Part shown: piece after piece, positions 16,107-24,796 of the stretch
Numbering within the stretch: the first letter of the stretch is position 1
How the letters are laid out: the number at the start of each line of letters is the position of its first letter
Assembly: GCA_023391335.1 (NCBI GenBank)
Contig: JAEWBG010000056.1
Span: 1 to 41,373 of the forward strand
Length of the DNA: 41,373 bases
Reading direction: 5' to 3'
From: Pseudomonadota bacterium
GTDB taxonomy: Bacteria > Pseudomonadota > Gammaproteobacteria > Steroidobacterales > Steroidobacteraceae
The notes under the pieces: generated by a model
Database searches by the model: none
Seen by the model: the letters and a program-made list of their open reading frames with translations, nothing else
What the model was told of the DNA's origin: nothing
Made by a program: the position numbers and the translations under genes

Positions 16107-17165
16107 ATGGCGAAGCAGGGCAAGAAAAGCAAACTTCGCCGATCGCGCAAGCGCGCCCCAGCGTGGGTAGACCTGAGCGATGAAGAGTTGCTCGACAAGC
16201 GCTTTTGCGATTTGCGGATTCGGTTGCCCGGCGCGGAGGTCGAGACGGCGATGCGCGAAATTCAGCACCGATTGGAGCAGCGCGGCATTCGCTTCAAACC
16301 TCACATTTGGCTATCGGAAGAATGGTTTTCGCCGGACGGTGTTCCGGGTGTGGCGGTCCCGTTTTATATGGCGCACCCGCGATTGATGCGCCTGGAGCGC
16401 AGCATGATGGGCGAGGTGGAGGGCGGCAATGCCAATTGGCTCGCACGCATACTGCGCCATGAAGTCGGTCACGCGCTAGACAACGCATTTCGATTGCGAC
16501 GGCGCAAAGGATGGCGCAAGGCATTCGGCAAGGCGTCGCGTCCCTATCCCGACGTCTACTCGCCGCGGCCTGCGAGCCGCAAATATGTCCTGCATCTTGG
16601 GCACTGGTACGCACAGAGCCATCCAACTGAGGACTTCGCCGAAACCTTTGCTGTGTGGTTACAGCCGCGCGCACGCTGGCGACGCGAATACGAGGGCTGG
16701 CCTGCGCTTGCGAAGCTCGAGTATGTCGATGAACTGATGAATGAGATTCGCGGCGAGCGGCCCGTGGTCAAGAACAAAGAGCGCATCGAACCCCTGTACG
16801 AAGACACTCGCACCTTGCGCGAACACTACGAGCACAAACATGCTCGTTATGAAGTCGATCGACCCGCCGCTTACGATTTGCGTTTGAAGCGCGTATTTGG
16901 CCCGCACCTGGAAGGCCAGCGGCGCTTGCGGGCAAGCACATTCCTAAGACAATGCCGCCCCGTTTTTGAACGTGCGCTGATGCGACGGTCGCGTTTGTAT
17001 CCATACCTAGTTCATCATGTGATTCGCACGGTCATTCAGCGTTGTCGGGATTTGGATTTGGTCTTGAATATGTCCAAGCGCGAAACGAAGCGCGCAGCAT
17101 TGGGTTTGCTTGAACGCATCATGATCGATACGCTGCGACGAGATCGCGAGCGATACACTTTATAA
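16107..17165 (+). CDS. Putative zinc-binding metallopeptidase-like protein
   Basis: The 352-residue protein begins with a basic tail (KKSKLRRSRKR) and has no signal peptide, so it is cytoplasmic. A zincin signature RHEVGHALD (117-125; H118, E119, H122) is followed about 50 residues later by HPTEDFAETFAVW (172-184), which supplies the third ligand. This arrangement matches the putative zinc-binding metallopeptidase family (Peptidase_Mx type). The C-terminal 120 residues are helical and basic and lack a known motif. The gene lies between a phosphatase-ARH fusion and an ATP-grasp ligase, separated by 3 and 20 bases, so the three are almost certainly co-transcribed. The substrate is unknown. Confidence 0.75.
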   Translation: MAKQGKKSKLRRSRKRAPAWVDLSDEELLDKRFCDLRIRLPGAEVETAMREIQHRLEQRGIRFKPHIWLSEEWFSPDGVPGVAVPFYMAHPRLMRLERSMMGEVEGGNANWLARILRHEVGHALDNAFRLRRRKGWRKAFGKASRPYPDVYSPRPASRKYVLHLGHWYAQSHPTEDFAETFAVWLQPRARWRREYEGWPALAKLEYVDELMNEIRGERPVVKNKERIEPLYEDTRTLREHYEHKHARYEVDRPAAYDLRLKRVFGPHLEGQRRLRASTFLRQCRPVFERALMRRSRLYPYLVHHVIRTVIQRCRDLDLVLNMSKRETKRAALGLLERIMIDTLRRDRERYTL

Positions 17166-17185
17166 AAGGCGGAGCTCAGCGTCTT

Positions 17186-18220
17186 ATGAAGCCACTGCGC
17201 GTGCTGGTGCTCATGCATGAGAGCTTGGTGCCTCCGACCAGCTTAAAAGGCTATAGCGACAAAGAGATCGCGGAATTTCGCACCGAATACGACGTCACCG
17301 CCACACTGGAAAAAGCCGGGCACACGGTTCGCGCGTTGGGTCTTGGCGATAATCTCGGCGACCTGCGCGCTGCGATCACGGATTGGAAGCCCGATATCGC
17401 ATTCAACCTTCTCGAAGAATTCCAAGGCATCGTCACGTACGACCAGTACGTCGTCGCATTCTTGGAGCTGATGAAACAGCCGTACACCGGATGCAATCCG
17501 CGCGGCATGATGATTTCGCGCGACAAGGCGCTCTCGAAGCAGATTCTCGCGTATCACCGCATCCCCACGCCGGGCTTTGCGGTGTTCCGGCGCGGACAGC
17601 GCTATCGCATTCCTCGCAAGATGAAGTTTCCCCTGTTCGTCAAATCGGTGACAGAAGATGCGTCGCTGGGCATTTCGCAGGCATCAATCGTCGCCGATGC
17701 CGACCGTTTGCGAGAACGCATTCAATTCATCCACGAACAAACGAATTCGGATGCGCTCGTCGAGGAATACATCGAAGGTCGCGAGTTGTACGTCGGTGTG
17801 CTGGGAAACGATCGGCTCCGCACGTTTCCTGTTTGGGAAATGGACTTCGGTACGCTTCCCGATGTCATGGCAGGCATCGCGACGCGTAAGGTGAAGTGGG
17901 ATAAGCGTTACCAAACGAAACACGGCATTCGGACCGGTGCGGCTCAAAACCTGCCTGAAGGTTGCGGCGCTTATCTCGATAAGCTGTCCAAGCGAATCTT
18001 CCGTGCACTGAATCTGAGCGGCTATGCCCGCATGGACTTTCGTATGCGTCCGGACGGCAGCGTGTTCGTACTGGAAGCGAACGCGAATCCCAACATCAGC
18101 GATCACGAAGACTTCGCCGATTCAGCGCAAGCTGCTGGCATGCAGTATCCCGCACTCCTCGAACAAATCATTCGGCTTGGCTGCAACTATCAAGCGGCGT
18201 GGCGGATTGATGAGACGTGA
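17186..18220 (+). CDS. ATP-grasp ligase resembling D-alanine-D-alanine ligase
   Basis: The 344-residue product has the layout of Ddl-type ATP-grasp enzymes: an N-terminal pre-ATP-grasp part (KPDIAFNLLEEFQG, 68-81; YTGCNPRGMMISRDKALSK), then the nucleotide-binding core (FPLFVKS with the ATP-anchoring Lys, and VEEYIEGRELYVGVLG). The metal-binding end is MDFRMRPDGSVFVLEANANPN (E-A-N-x-N). It would activate a carboxylate as acyl phosphate and join it to an amine. It is probably not the main cell-wall Ddl: no mur or ftsQAZ genes surround it, and it is the third gene of an operon with a phosphatase-ARH fusion and a zinc peptidase. GGCGGAG precedes the ATG. The actual substrates are unknown. Confidence 0.82.
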   Translation: MKPLRVLVLMHESLVPPTSLKGYSDKEIAEFRTEYDVTATLEKAGHTVRALGLGDNLGDLRAAITDWKPDIAFNLLEEFQGIVTYDQYVVAFLELMKQPYTGCNPRGMMISRDKALSKQILAYHRIPTPGFAVFRRGQRYRIPRKMKFPLFVKSVTEDASLGISQASIVADADRLRERIQFIHEQTNSDALVEEYIEGRELYVGVLGNDRLRTFPVWEMDFGTLPDVMAGIATRKVKWDKRYQTKHGIRTGAAQNLPEGCGAYLDKLSKRIFRALNLSGYARMDFRMRPDGSVFVLEANANPNISDHEDFADSAQAAGMQYPALLEQIIRLGCNYQAAWRIDET

Positions 18221-18254
18221 AGAGGGTGTGAGGCGCGTCGCATGGACCTTGGAG

Positions 18255-18465
18255 TAAGAGCAACACAAAGCGCACAAAGAGAAACCAAGGAGCACAAAGA
18301 AGCATAAGCCGCAGAGAACGTGCAAAGGAACTGTGTGAGGTGTGAGGTGTGAAGTGTGTGGTGTGAGCGGTCCAGTCAGATGGTCACCCGCCTCCGCGGG
18401 TGCGACAGCATTTGAACTCCCTGTGCTCCGTGTCCTCCGTGTGAAATCCGGCTTCCGGCTCTTGC
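18255..18465. repeat. Composite repeat: CACAAAG arm, GTGTGAG heptamers, CACGGAG-type arm
   Basis: The left arm (18255-18300) has CACAAAG words. Five consecutive heptamers of GTGTGAG type fill 18333-18367 exactly (GTGTGAG, GTGTGAG, GTGTGAA, GTGTGTG, GTGTGAG). The right arm (18418-18463) carries GTGCTCCGTGTCCTCCGTGTG and the CCGG..CCGGCTCTT tail. Left and right arms pair only partly, so this looks like two element types nested or recombined. Together with the shorter GTCGGTT-type heptads at about 18499-18533 it fills the gene-free stretch 18221-18562. Confidence 0.6.
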
Positions 18466-18562
18466 CCCAATGTTTCCCGTGGAGATCTTCTCCTGAATTG
18501 TCGGTTGTCAGTCAACCGTAGACGGTAAACTGCAAACCCATAACAGCGCTGAGGGTTCGGCA

Positions 18563-19372
18563 ATGGAACGGGACAAAGATTTCAGCGGCGGCATTCCAGA
18601 ACTCTACGAGCGCACGCTGGTGCCGCTTATCTTCGAGCCATATGCAGTCGATCTTGCTAAACGCGTCATTCCGGCGAAGCCCAAACGTGTGCTGGAGATC
18701 GCAGCGGGCACGGGTGCCGTCACTCGGGAGCTTGCGTCGCATCTACCACTCGACTGCGCAATCACGGCGACGGATTTGAACCAACCTATGTTGGATGTGG
18801 GGCAGCGCAGGGGAACGTCACGTCCGGTTACGTGGAAGAGGGCGGATGCGCTTCAGCTTCCATTCGATGACGAAAGCTTCGACGTTGTGGTGTGTCAGTT
18901 CGGGGTGATGTTCTTCCCCGATCGCGTGCAGGGTTATCGAGAAGTGCGGCGAGTTCTCAACCCAGGCGGCCTGTTCATATTCAATGTATGGGATCGGCTC
19001 GAGGACAATGAATTCACGCATGTCGTGCAAGAAACTCTAGGGCACATCTTTCCTGACGATCCGCCTCGATTTATGAGTCGAACTCCTCACGGGTATTACG
19101 AAGCCAATGTGATTCAGCGCGATTTGCGCGCGGCTCACTTTGCAGACGATGCGAGGTTTGAGACGGTGACGAAGATAAGTCGTGCGGAATCCACGCGCGT
19201 CGTGGCGAATGCCTTGTGCCAAGGCACGCCCTTGCGCAACGAGATCGAAGCGCGCGATGCATCAAAATTGCAGGAAGCGAGTCGGGCCGCCGAAGAAGCG
19301 CTTGTGGCGCGATTCGGATCCGGTGCAATTGAAGGAAAAATCCAAGCGATCGTAGTCAGTGTCACCCGCTGA
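18563..19372 (+). CDS. Class I SAM-dependent methyltransferase (UbiE/Methyltransf_11 type)
   Basis: The 269-residue protein has the Rossmann-like methyltransferase core. Motif I is VLEIAAGTGAVTREL (about 48-62), motif II is ITATDLNQPML, motif IV is FDVVVCQFGVMFFPDR, and motif V/VI is the RVLNPGGLFIFNVWD region. It lacks a signal peptide and is soluble. The substrate cannot be inferred: the C-terminal substrate-capping part is divergent, and neighbours give no pathway. GAGG lies upstream of ATG 18563. It is followed 14 bases later by a PhnB-like gene, likely in the same transcript. Confidence 0.88.
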   Translation: MERDKDFSGGIPELYERTLVPLIFEPYAVDLAKRVIPAKPKRVLEIAAGTGAVTRELASHLPLDCAITATDLNQPMLDVGQRRGTSRPVTWKRADALQLPFDDESFDVVVCQFGVMFFPDRVQGYREVRRVLNPGGLFIFNVWDRLEDNEFTHVVQETLGHIFPDDPPRFMSRTPHGYYEANVIQRDLRAAHFADDARFETVTKISRAESTRVVANALCQGTPLRNEIEARDASKLQEASRAAEEALVARFGSGAIEGKIQAIVVSVTR

Positions 19373-19386
19373 TCAGGTACAGACGC

Positions 19387-19806
19387 ATGCGCTTCTCAAC
19401 TCACTTGATCTTCGATGGGCAATGCCGCGAGGCGTTCGAGTTCTACGCGCCATTGCTCGATGCAAAGATCGTAACGATGCTGAAATTTGGCGAGTCGCCG
19501 CTCGCTGAAAAGGTCCCGCCGGAATGGCAGCCCAGAATTTTGCATGCCACCCTGGAACGCGGATCGTTCACCTTGTTTGGATCCGATGCCTTTCCAGATG
19601 GCTATGTATCGCCACGTGGTTTTTCGGTGACGTTAGGGGTGGATGGCTTTGACCAGACCAAGAAGGTCTTCGATGCACTGTCCGATGCCGGCCGCATCTT
19701 GCTGCCGCTGCAGCGGACGTTTTGGTCAGGCGGGTTCGGGATGCTGATCGATCGGTTTGGGATTCCGTGGGAGATCAACTGCGAGCAGCCTGCGGGTGTG
19801 AGCTAA
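19387..19806 (+). CDS. PhnB-like VOC-superfamily protein
   Basis: The 139-residue product is a single glyoxalase/bleomycin-resistance (VOC) fold of the PhnB type: an opening LIFDGQCREAFEFYAPLLDAKI (7-28), a middle HATLERGSFTLFGSDAFP, and an ending ...FGMLIDRFGIPWEINCEQ (114-134). Such proteins usually dimerise and may bind a metal, but few of this subgroup have a known substrate. It is 14 bases downstream of a methyltransferase gene. The Cys in the terminal EINCE word is a subgroup feature. Confidence 0.85.
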   Translation: MRFSTHLIFDGQCREAFEFYAPLLDAKIVTMLKFGESPLAEKVPPEWQPRILHATLERGSFTLFGSDAFPDGYVSPRGFSVTLGVDGFDQTKKVFDALSDAGRILLPLQRTFWSGGFGMLIDRFGIPWEINCEQPAGVS

Positions 19807-19810
19807 AGAG

Positions 19811-19855
19811 CAAGAGCAGAATTTCACACTCCGTGTCCTCCGTGTGAAACTCTTG
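19811..19855. repeat. Short CTCCGTGT hairpin
   Basis: TTTCACAC (19822-19829) pairs with GTGTGAAA (19842-19849), and outside it CAAGAG (19811-19816) pairs with CTCTTG (19850-19855). The loop is TCCGTGTCCTCC. It lies between the convergent PhnB-like gene and the S9 peptidase gene and may act as a transcript-end hairpin. It shares the CTCCGTGT word with the elements at 18.4 and 40.2-40.45 kb. Confidence 0.6.
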
Positions 19856-19897
19856 TTTCGATGATCTGCTCGCGCAAAGCGCCTCATCGTTCCATCA

Positions 19898-21943
19898 CTA
19901 CTTCCCCGTCCATCTTCCTAACCACTTCTCAACTTCGTGATGCCACTGAATGCTGTTCGCGGGCTTCAATACCCAGTGATTTTCGTTGGGGTATACGAGC
20001 AAACGGCTCGGGATGCCACGTCGCTGTAACGCGGTGAACAATCCGATGCCTTGCGAATAGGGAATGCGGAAATCCTGCTCGCCATGGATCACGAGCATCG
20101 GCACTTTGAAATCCGCAACGTGGTTAACGGGATTGAACTTCTCAAAGTTCTGCGGCACTTCGAATTGCGGGCCGCCGTGTTCCCACTCATCGAACCAGAG
20201 TTCGTCAGTGGCGTACGCCATCGCGCGGCTGTCGAACACGCCGTCATGGGTGACGAAACACTTGAACGGCTCGGACCAATTGCCCGCCATCCAATTCACC
20301 ATGTAACCGCCGTAGGAAGCGCCGAGTGCGCACATGCGATCGGTGTTCAACCACGGGAATTTCGCTTGTGCGGCCGCCAGCCCTTTCTGCAAATCTTCGA
20401 GTGGCTTGCCACCCCAATCGCCGCTGATCGAATCGGTGAACGCTTGCCCATAGCCCGGCGAGCCGTGAAAGTCGATGAAGATGCTTGCGTAACCCAAGCC
20501 CGCATAGGTTTGCGGATTCCAGCGATAGCTCCAAGCGTTGCTGAAAGAGACTTGAGGTCCACCGTGCACGATGAAGGCGACGGGATAGCGTTTACGCGCA
20601 TCGAAGTTGGCAGGCCGCATCACGAAGCCATAGACGGTTTCGTTATTGGCTCCGATGAACGTGAACTGTTCGGGCTCGCCCATTTTGGTTTGCGCGAGCT
20701 TGGCGGTGTTCATCTTCGGGAGTTCGCGTAATCCGCCGCCGCGAATGGTAAACGAGTAGAGCTCCGCCGGTGAGTTCAACGACGACAGCGCGAATACGAT
20801 TTCACGTGGGCCGACGCTGAACGAGTCGACGTGCCCCGGGCCGGTTAACAGTGTCTGTTTGCCGCTCTTCACGTCGATGGCCCAGAGCGGATGCTGTCCG
20901 AAGTGATCGGCGGTCGCGTAAATCGTCTTGCCGTTTGCTGCGAAGGCGATGAAGTCTGCGGATCGATCCCACGCTTTGGCCAACACGCGGCGTTGCGACG
21001 ACTTCAAATCTTGAATCACGATCCGGAAGCGATCGGATTCGAATCCCGGGCGGCTCATTGCACGCCACGCAAGTTGAGAGCCGTCCGGCGAGAACACCGG
21101 CTGGGTATCCCACGCTGGATTGTCGGAAGTCAGATTGTGCGGCTCGCCGCCTTGCACTGGCACTTCGAACAGATCGAAATTCGTCGACCAGGGCTCGGAC
21201 TTGCCTTTGATGCGTGCGCTGAACACGACACGGGTGCTGTCCGGCGAGAAGGTGTATTCACTGCGGTCGCCGAATGGCTTCGATGGCACATCGGCGTCGA
21301 GCAAACCGCTCAACGTTTGCGGCGCCGACGCCTTGCCCTCGTGCAGGTCGGCGACGAAGAGCTGCGAGATGCGATGGTCGTCCCACGCGTCCCAGTGACG
21401 GACGAATAGCCGATCGAAAGTGCGCCCCGTCGTTTTGGATTCGCTGCGTTGATGGAGTCGATCTGAGGTGCATTCGAGGTCCGGACAATCGGCGAACACG
21501 TCGATCGAGAGCGCAATGAGTTTGTCATTGGGCGCCAGCTTGAAGGAACTCACATCGAGCGGATAGTTCGTGACTTGCTCTGCATCGCCTCCTGCAATCG
21601 GCAGCCGCCAAATCTGGCTCGAGCCGCTGCGCGAAGACAGGAAGTAAACGAATGCTCCATCGTGCGACCACTCGGCGTCGGTGTCATTCTCAGGATCGGA
21701 AGTCAGTCGCCGCGGTTGTGCATCCGGCTTAGTGAGATCGAGCGACCATAAGTCGTAACGCCCGCGGTTCGCGGCCATATCGGTCTCGCGCATCTGGAAC
21801 GCGACGGTCTTACCGTCAGGCGAGATGCTCGGCGCTTCGACGCGATTCAATCGCACCAAATCATCGACGGAGAAGGGATGAATGTCTTGCGCGAGAACGG
21901 AAGTCGTCAGCAGCACGGCAGCTGCTGAGAGAACACGGATCAT
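19898..21943 (-). CDS. Secreted S9-family prolyl oligopeptidase-like peptidase (DPP5 type)
   Basis: The 681-residue protein has a signal peptide (MIRVLSAAAVLLTTSVLAQ, probable cut at A-Q/D near 18-20). A seven-bladed beta-propeller follows (about 20-410, with repeated SPDG, SHDG and APND words), then an alpha/beta-hydrolase catalytic domain (430-681). The triad is Ser543 in GASYGGY, Asp624 in GEQDFR and His656 in NENHW. The oxyanion region is VHGGPQ (459-464). It should cleave short peptides in the periplasm, releasing dipeptides or acyl-amino acids. AGGAG precedes ATG 21943. No transporter for the released peptides is adjacent. Confidence 0.93.
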   Translation of the reverse strand: MIRVLSAAAVLLTTSVLAQDIHPFSVDDLVRLNRVEAPSISPDGKTVAFQMRETDMAANRGRYDLWSLDLTKPDAQPRRLTSDPENDTDAEWSHDGAFVYFLSSRSGSSQIWRLPIAGGDAEQVTNYPLDVSSFKLAPNDKLIALSIDVFADCPDLECTSDRLHQRSESKTTGRTFDRLFVRHWDAWDDHRISQLFVADLHEGKASAPQTLSGLLDADVPSKPFGDRSEYTFSPDSTRVVFSARIKGKSEPWSTNFDLFEVPVQGGEPHNLTSDNPAWDTQPVFSPDGSQLAWRAMSRPGFESDRFRIVIQDLKSSQRRVLAKAWDRSADFIAFAANGKTIYATADHFGQHPLWAIDVKSGKQTLLTGPGHVDSFSVGPREIVFALSSLNSPAELYSFTIRGGGLRELPKMNTAKLAQTKMGEPEQFTFIGANNETVYGFVMRPANFDARKRYPVAFIVHGGPQVSFSNAWSYRWNPQTYAGLGYASIFIDFHGSPGYGQAFTDSISGDWGGKPLEDLQKGLAAAQAKFPWLNTDRMCALGASYGGYMVNWMAGNWSEPFKCFVTHDGVFDSRAMAYATDELWFDEWEHGGPQFEVPQNFEKFNPVNHVADFKVPMLVIHGEQDFRIPYSQGIGLFTALQRRGIPSRLLVYPNENHWVLKPANSIQWHHEVEKWLGRWTGK

Positions 21944-22035
21944 GCGGGCTCCTGGATTCGAGCAACCTTCAAGGAGCGCGAAGTATCGTCCGTCGGATTG
22001 GCAGAGTCATCAGCTCGAGGAGAAGAATTCACAAG

Positions 22036-22215
22036 GTGAGGGAGTGAGGGAGTGAGGGAGTGAGGGAGTGAGAACGCTGCGCGCGTAAACAGCGTAGGTC
22101 TAAATGCGATTGCACCGCTGCGGCCGTTGTTGGCCTCGAGGCACTCCTGCGCCGAGAGCGCCGAACTCTCACGCGCAGCCCTCACGCGAGCGAAGCTCGC
22201 CTTCACTTCCTCACT
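22036..22215. repeat. GTGAGGGA octamer repeat with distant inverted arm
   Basis: Octamer GTGAGGGA is repeated 4.6 times without error at 22036-22072. About 100 bases on, the inverse words CTCTCACG, CCTCACGC, CTTCACTTCCTCACTTTC (22167-22218) form a partly complementary arm. The arm runs into the stop codon of the FIST gene, so the last codons of that gene belong to the element. The interval 21944-22210 contains no credible gene. Confidence 0.65.
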
Positions 22216-23395
22216 TTCTTTCCCGGAACACCGCGAACGCACTTGTATACCCATGCAGATAAGTGGCATCCGCGACCGGACCGATCTCCCCGCTGCAAAA
22301 AAAGCCGCCGATCGGCACGTCCGCGACCAGGCGCCGGAAGGCATTGCTGTCGTGATCGCTTTGGCCATACAGGCTGGCCCCGCGGCCTTCACAGGAGAAC
22401 AACAGCGCCCCGCAATCCGAATCGATCATCTGCGATGCTCGATATGCGGTGAGCGTGCGCTCCAAATCGAACGCGGAGGTGGTTGCATCACGTAAATGAA
22501 ACTGCACGACGCTCTTGGGCGGAATTTCTGCGTTCACCCACAACGCCCCGGATTGCGGGTCCATGCCCATGATGTTGCGGATCAAGAAGTCGCCGGAGAC
22601 GTATTCGCTTGCGTCCGTCTTCATCGCAAGGCCGATGAAGAGCGACTGGCTGAATACCTCGCGATCCGCGATCGGTAGTTTCTCGAACAACTCGGCCATG
22701 ACATCGCGTGGCGTGCGGCCGTCGAGTTCGCGAATTAGATTCTCATGCGCTGCCGTGACGAATAGTGGATCGCCGATCGGCCTGCATCCTTGCGCGACCA
22801 CGGCGTCGATTTCGATGTTGCCGGTTAAGGCCAGCGTGATGCAGCCCGAGCGATGGATCTGGTCGCCCAAGTACAGGATCGATCCTCCGACTTGGCGCGC
22901 GCCGCTGGCGAGGCCACCGATTTTCGGTGCACGCGGAAAGACGCGATCGAGGCCGCGCAAATACATTTCGGTTTCGAAGCTAAACGGATCGGCGAGCACC
23001 AGAAAAGACGGCTGCTGGTTGGCTGTCATACGCAAGGTCTCTTCCCAGACGCGCGGTTCTGCATAGACGGGCGGCACTTGCGCGGCATCGAGATGCGTCC
23101 CTTTAAGTCGCACGCCCGGCAGCAGCGCACCGGTCAGCGACACCGATGCGTGATCTTCGATTTCGCGACCACCGCCGATCACGCCTTCTGCACAACAGCC
23201 GAACAAGAACGCGCCATCGAATTCGCGACGGATCAGTTCAGTTAGAGCCTCATATCGAGGCGCGTGGTGCGCGCTGATAAAGGCGATCACCAGGTCGGGC
23301 TCTTGCCGCCCCAGCCCCGCAAACACGGATTCAGCCGCACGCTGGACCGAGGAAGACAGTGATTTATCGGTATCGACGGCGGATGCCCAACGCAT
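22211..23395 (-). CDS. FIST-domain sensory protein
   Basis: The 394-residue product, from ATG 23395, carries both halves of a FIST signal-transduction protein. The N-terminal FIST domain spans about 10-210 (PDLVIAFISAHHAPRYEAL, then FGCCAEGVIGGGREIED, and GGLASGARQVGGSILYLG). The C-terminal FIST_C domain spans about 220-375 (LRDATTSAFDLERTL, GALLFSCEGRGASLYGQSDHDSNAF, PIGGFFCSGEIGPV). FIST domains are thought to bind small ligands such as amino acids. There is no attached kinase, cyclase or chemotaxis domain and no signalling gene beside it. A TTG at 23410 would add five residues. Confidence 0.9.
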   Translation of the reverse strand: MRWASAVDTDKSLSSSVQRAAESVFAGLGRQEPDLVIAFISAHHAPRYEALTELIRREFDGAFLFGCCAEGVIGGGREIEDHASVSLTGALLPGVRLKGTHLDAAQVPPVYAEPRVWEETLRMTANQQPSFLVLADPFSFETEMYLRGLDRVFPRAPKIGGLASGARQVGGSILYLGDQIHRSGCITLALTGNIEIDAVVAQGCRPIGDPLFVTAAHENLIRELDGRTPRDVMAELFEKLPIADREVFSQSLFIGLAMKTDASEYVSGDFLIRNIMGMDPQSGALWVNAEIPPKSVVQFHLRDATTSAFDLERTLTAYRASQMIDSDCGALLFSCEGRGASLYGQSDHDSNAFRRLVADVPIGGFFCSGEIGPVADATYLHGYTSAFAVFRERK

Positions 23396-23599
23396 GTGTC
23401 TGGATTCCAAATTTTTGGCTGAACGATTCTAACGGCGTTGTGAAGGAGTGTCCGTTGCGCGATGTACGGGCGTCCTAGGTAGGAACTTGGAGGACGGACG
23501 CAGCGATTGCGTGCCCGAGACCATCGCACTCAAACATGGCGAGCCATCGGTGCATCATTTTCCTTACACTAAGCGCCCCTCACGGTTGCTTCCGAACTC

Positions 23600-24787
23600 A
23601 TGTCCGATCTCCACCTCGCCACGCTTGCTGTTCGCGCGGGTCAAGTTAGAACTGCGGAAGGCGAGCATTCAGAACCGATCTTCACCACCTCGAGCTACGT
23701 CTTTCGCAGCGCCGCTGAAGCTGCTGCCCGCTTCTCCGATTCCGAGAAGGGCAACATCTATTCTCGATTCACCAATCCGACGGTTCGCTGCTTTGAAGAG
23801 AGGCTCGCAGCGTTGGAAGGAGGCGCCGCCTGCGTGGCAACGGCTTCCGGCATGGCTGCGATCCTCTCGATGTGTATGGCTCTGTTGAAAGCCGGTGACC
23901 ACATCGTATGTTCCGAGAGCGTGTTCGGCTCGACGATCGGACTCATCAATCGCTACTTGGTGAAGTTCGGCGTCGAAGTGAGCTACGTGCGTCTGGATGA
24001 TGTCGATGCCTGGCGCACGGCCGTGCGGCCGAACACTCGATTGTTTTTCATGGAGACGCCCTCGAACCCGCTTTGCGTCATCGGCGATATTCGAGCCATT
24101 GCTGAAGTCGCGCACGCGAGCGACATCATCCTGGCGGTCGACAACTGCTTTTGTACCTCGGCATTGCAGCGGCCGATTGAAATGGGCGCCGATCTCGTGA
24201 TCCATTCGGCGACCAAGTTCCTGGATGGTCAAGGTCGCTGCGTCGGTGGAGCGATCGTTGGGAACGAACAGATGGTCGGCAAGGAGGTGTTCGCGTTCTT
24301 GCGGTCCGCAGGCCCAAGCATGAGCCCGTTCAATGCGTGGGTATTTCTGAAGGGCTTGGAAACCCTCGATCTGCGCATGCGAGCGCATTCTGCTGCTGCG
24401 CTCCAGCTGGCGCAGTGGCTGGAACAGCAGTCCGACGTCCGCAAGGTGCATTACGCTGGCCTTGCGAGCCATCCTCAGCATGAACTCGCCAAGCGTCAGC
24501 AGTCGGCATTCGGCGGCATTCTGGCTTTCGAGGTGAAGGGCGAGCGGGCGGGCGCATGGGCATTCATCGATGCCACCAAGATCATGTCGATCACTGCCAA
24601 CCTCGGCGATGCGAAGACGACCATCACCCATCCGGCGACGACAACTCACTTCCGCATCACGCCCGAGGAGCGCGAGCGAGCTGGGATCACGGAAGGTTTG
24701 ATCCGCATTTCGGTTGGACTCGAGGATCCGAGAGACTTGCAGCAAGACCTGCAGCGCGGCCTGGCTGCCGTCGCGGCCGTGCGCTAA
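23600..24787 (+). CDS. metZ: O-succinylhomoserine sulfhydrylase MetZ
   Basis: MetZ is a PLP enzyme that makes homocysteine directly from O-succinylhomoserine and sulfide in methionine synthesis. The 395-residue product shows the Cys/Met-metabolism fold with YSRFTNPT (54-61, cofactor and substrate contacts from the partner subunit), ETPSNPL (152-158), the PLP Asp181 and Lys206 in HSATKFLDGQG. The GRCVGGAIVG block following the lysine is typical of MetZ rather than MetB or MetC. No metX/metA is in the window. The HAD phosphatase starts 9 bases after its stop. The 190-base upstream region shows no riboswitch or MetJ-type box that I can recognise. Confidence 0.93.
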   Translation: MSDLHLATLAVRAGQVRTAEGEHSEPIFTTSSYVFRSAAEAAARFSDSEKGNIYSRFTNPTVRCFEERLAALEGGAACVATASGMAAILSMCMALLKAGDHIVCSESVFGSTIGLINRYLVKFGVEVSYVRLDDVDAWRTAVRPNTRLFFMETPSNPLCVIGDIRAIAEVAHASDIILAVDNCFCTSALQRPIEMGADLVIHSATKFLDGQGRCVGGAIVGNEQMVGKEVFAFLRSAGPSMSPFNAWVFLKGLETLDLRMRAHSAAALQLAQWLEQQSDVRKVHYAGLASHPQHELAKRQQSAFGGILAFEVKGERAGAWAFIDATKIMSITANLGDAKTTITHPATTTHFRITPEERERAGITEGLIRISVGLEDPRDLQQDLQRGLAAVAAVR

Positions 24788-24796
24788 AGCCGTTCG

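Noticed and set aside
17186..18220. Assignment as housekeeping ddl
   Set aside because: Fold agrees, but there is no cell-wall context and the operon partners differ, so only a Ddl-like ATP-grasp call is made.
18221..18562. tRNA or small-RNA gene in the gap
   Set aside because: The structure present is explained by phased repeats; no cloverleaf or independent promoter-terminator pair is seen.
21940..22392. 150-codon minus-strand frame before the S9 peptidase
   Set aside because: Half of it is the complementary-frame reading of the FIST gene end and octamer repeats; a repetitive LPHSLTPSLPHL stretch is the repeat itself.
23411..23599. Riboswitch or MetJ operator upstream of metZ
   Set aside because: No recognisable SAM-riboswitch core or AGACGTCT-type box; an ACGCA/TGCGT stem near 23494-23510 and a TACACT word are too weak to call.
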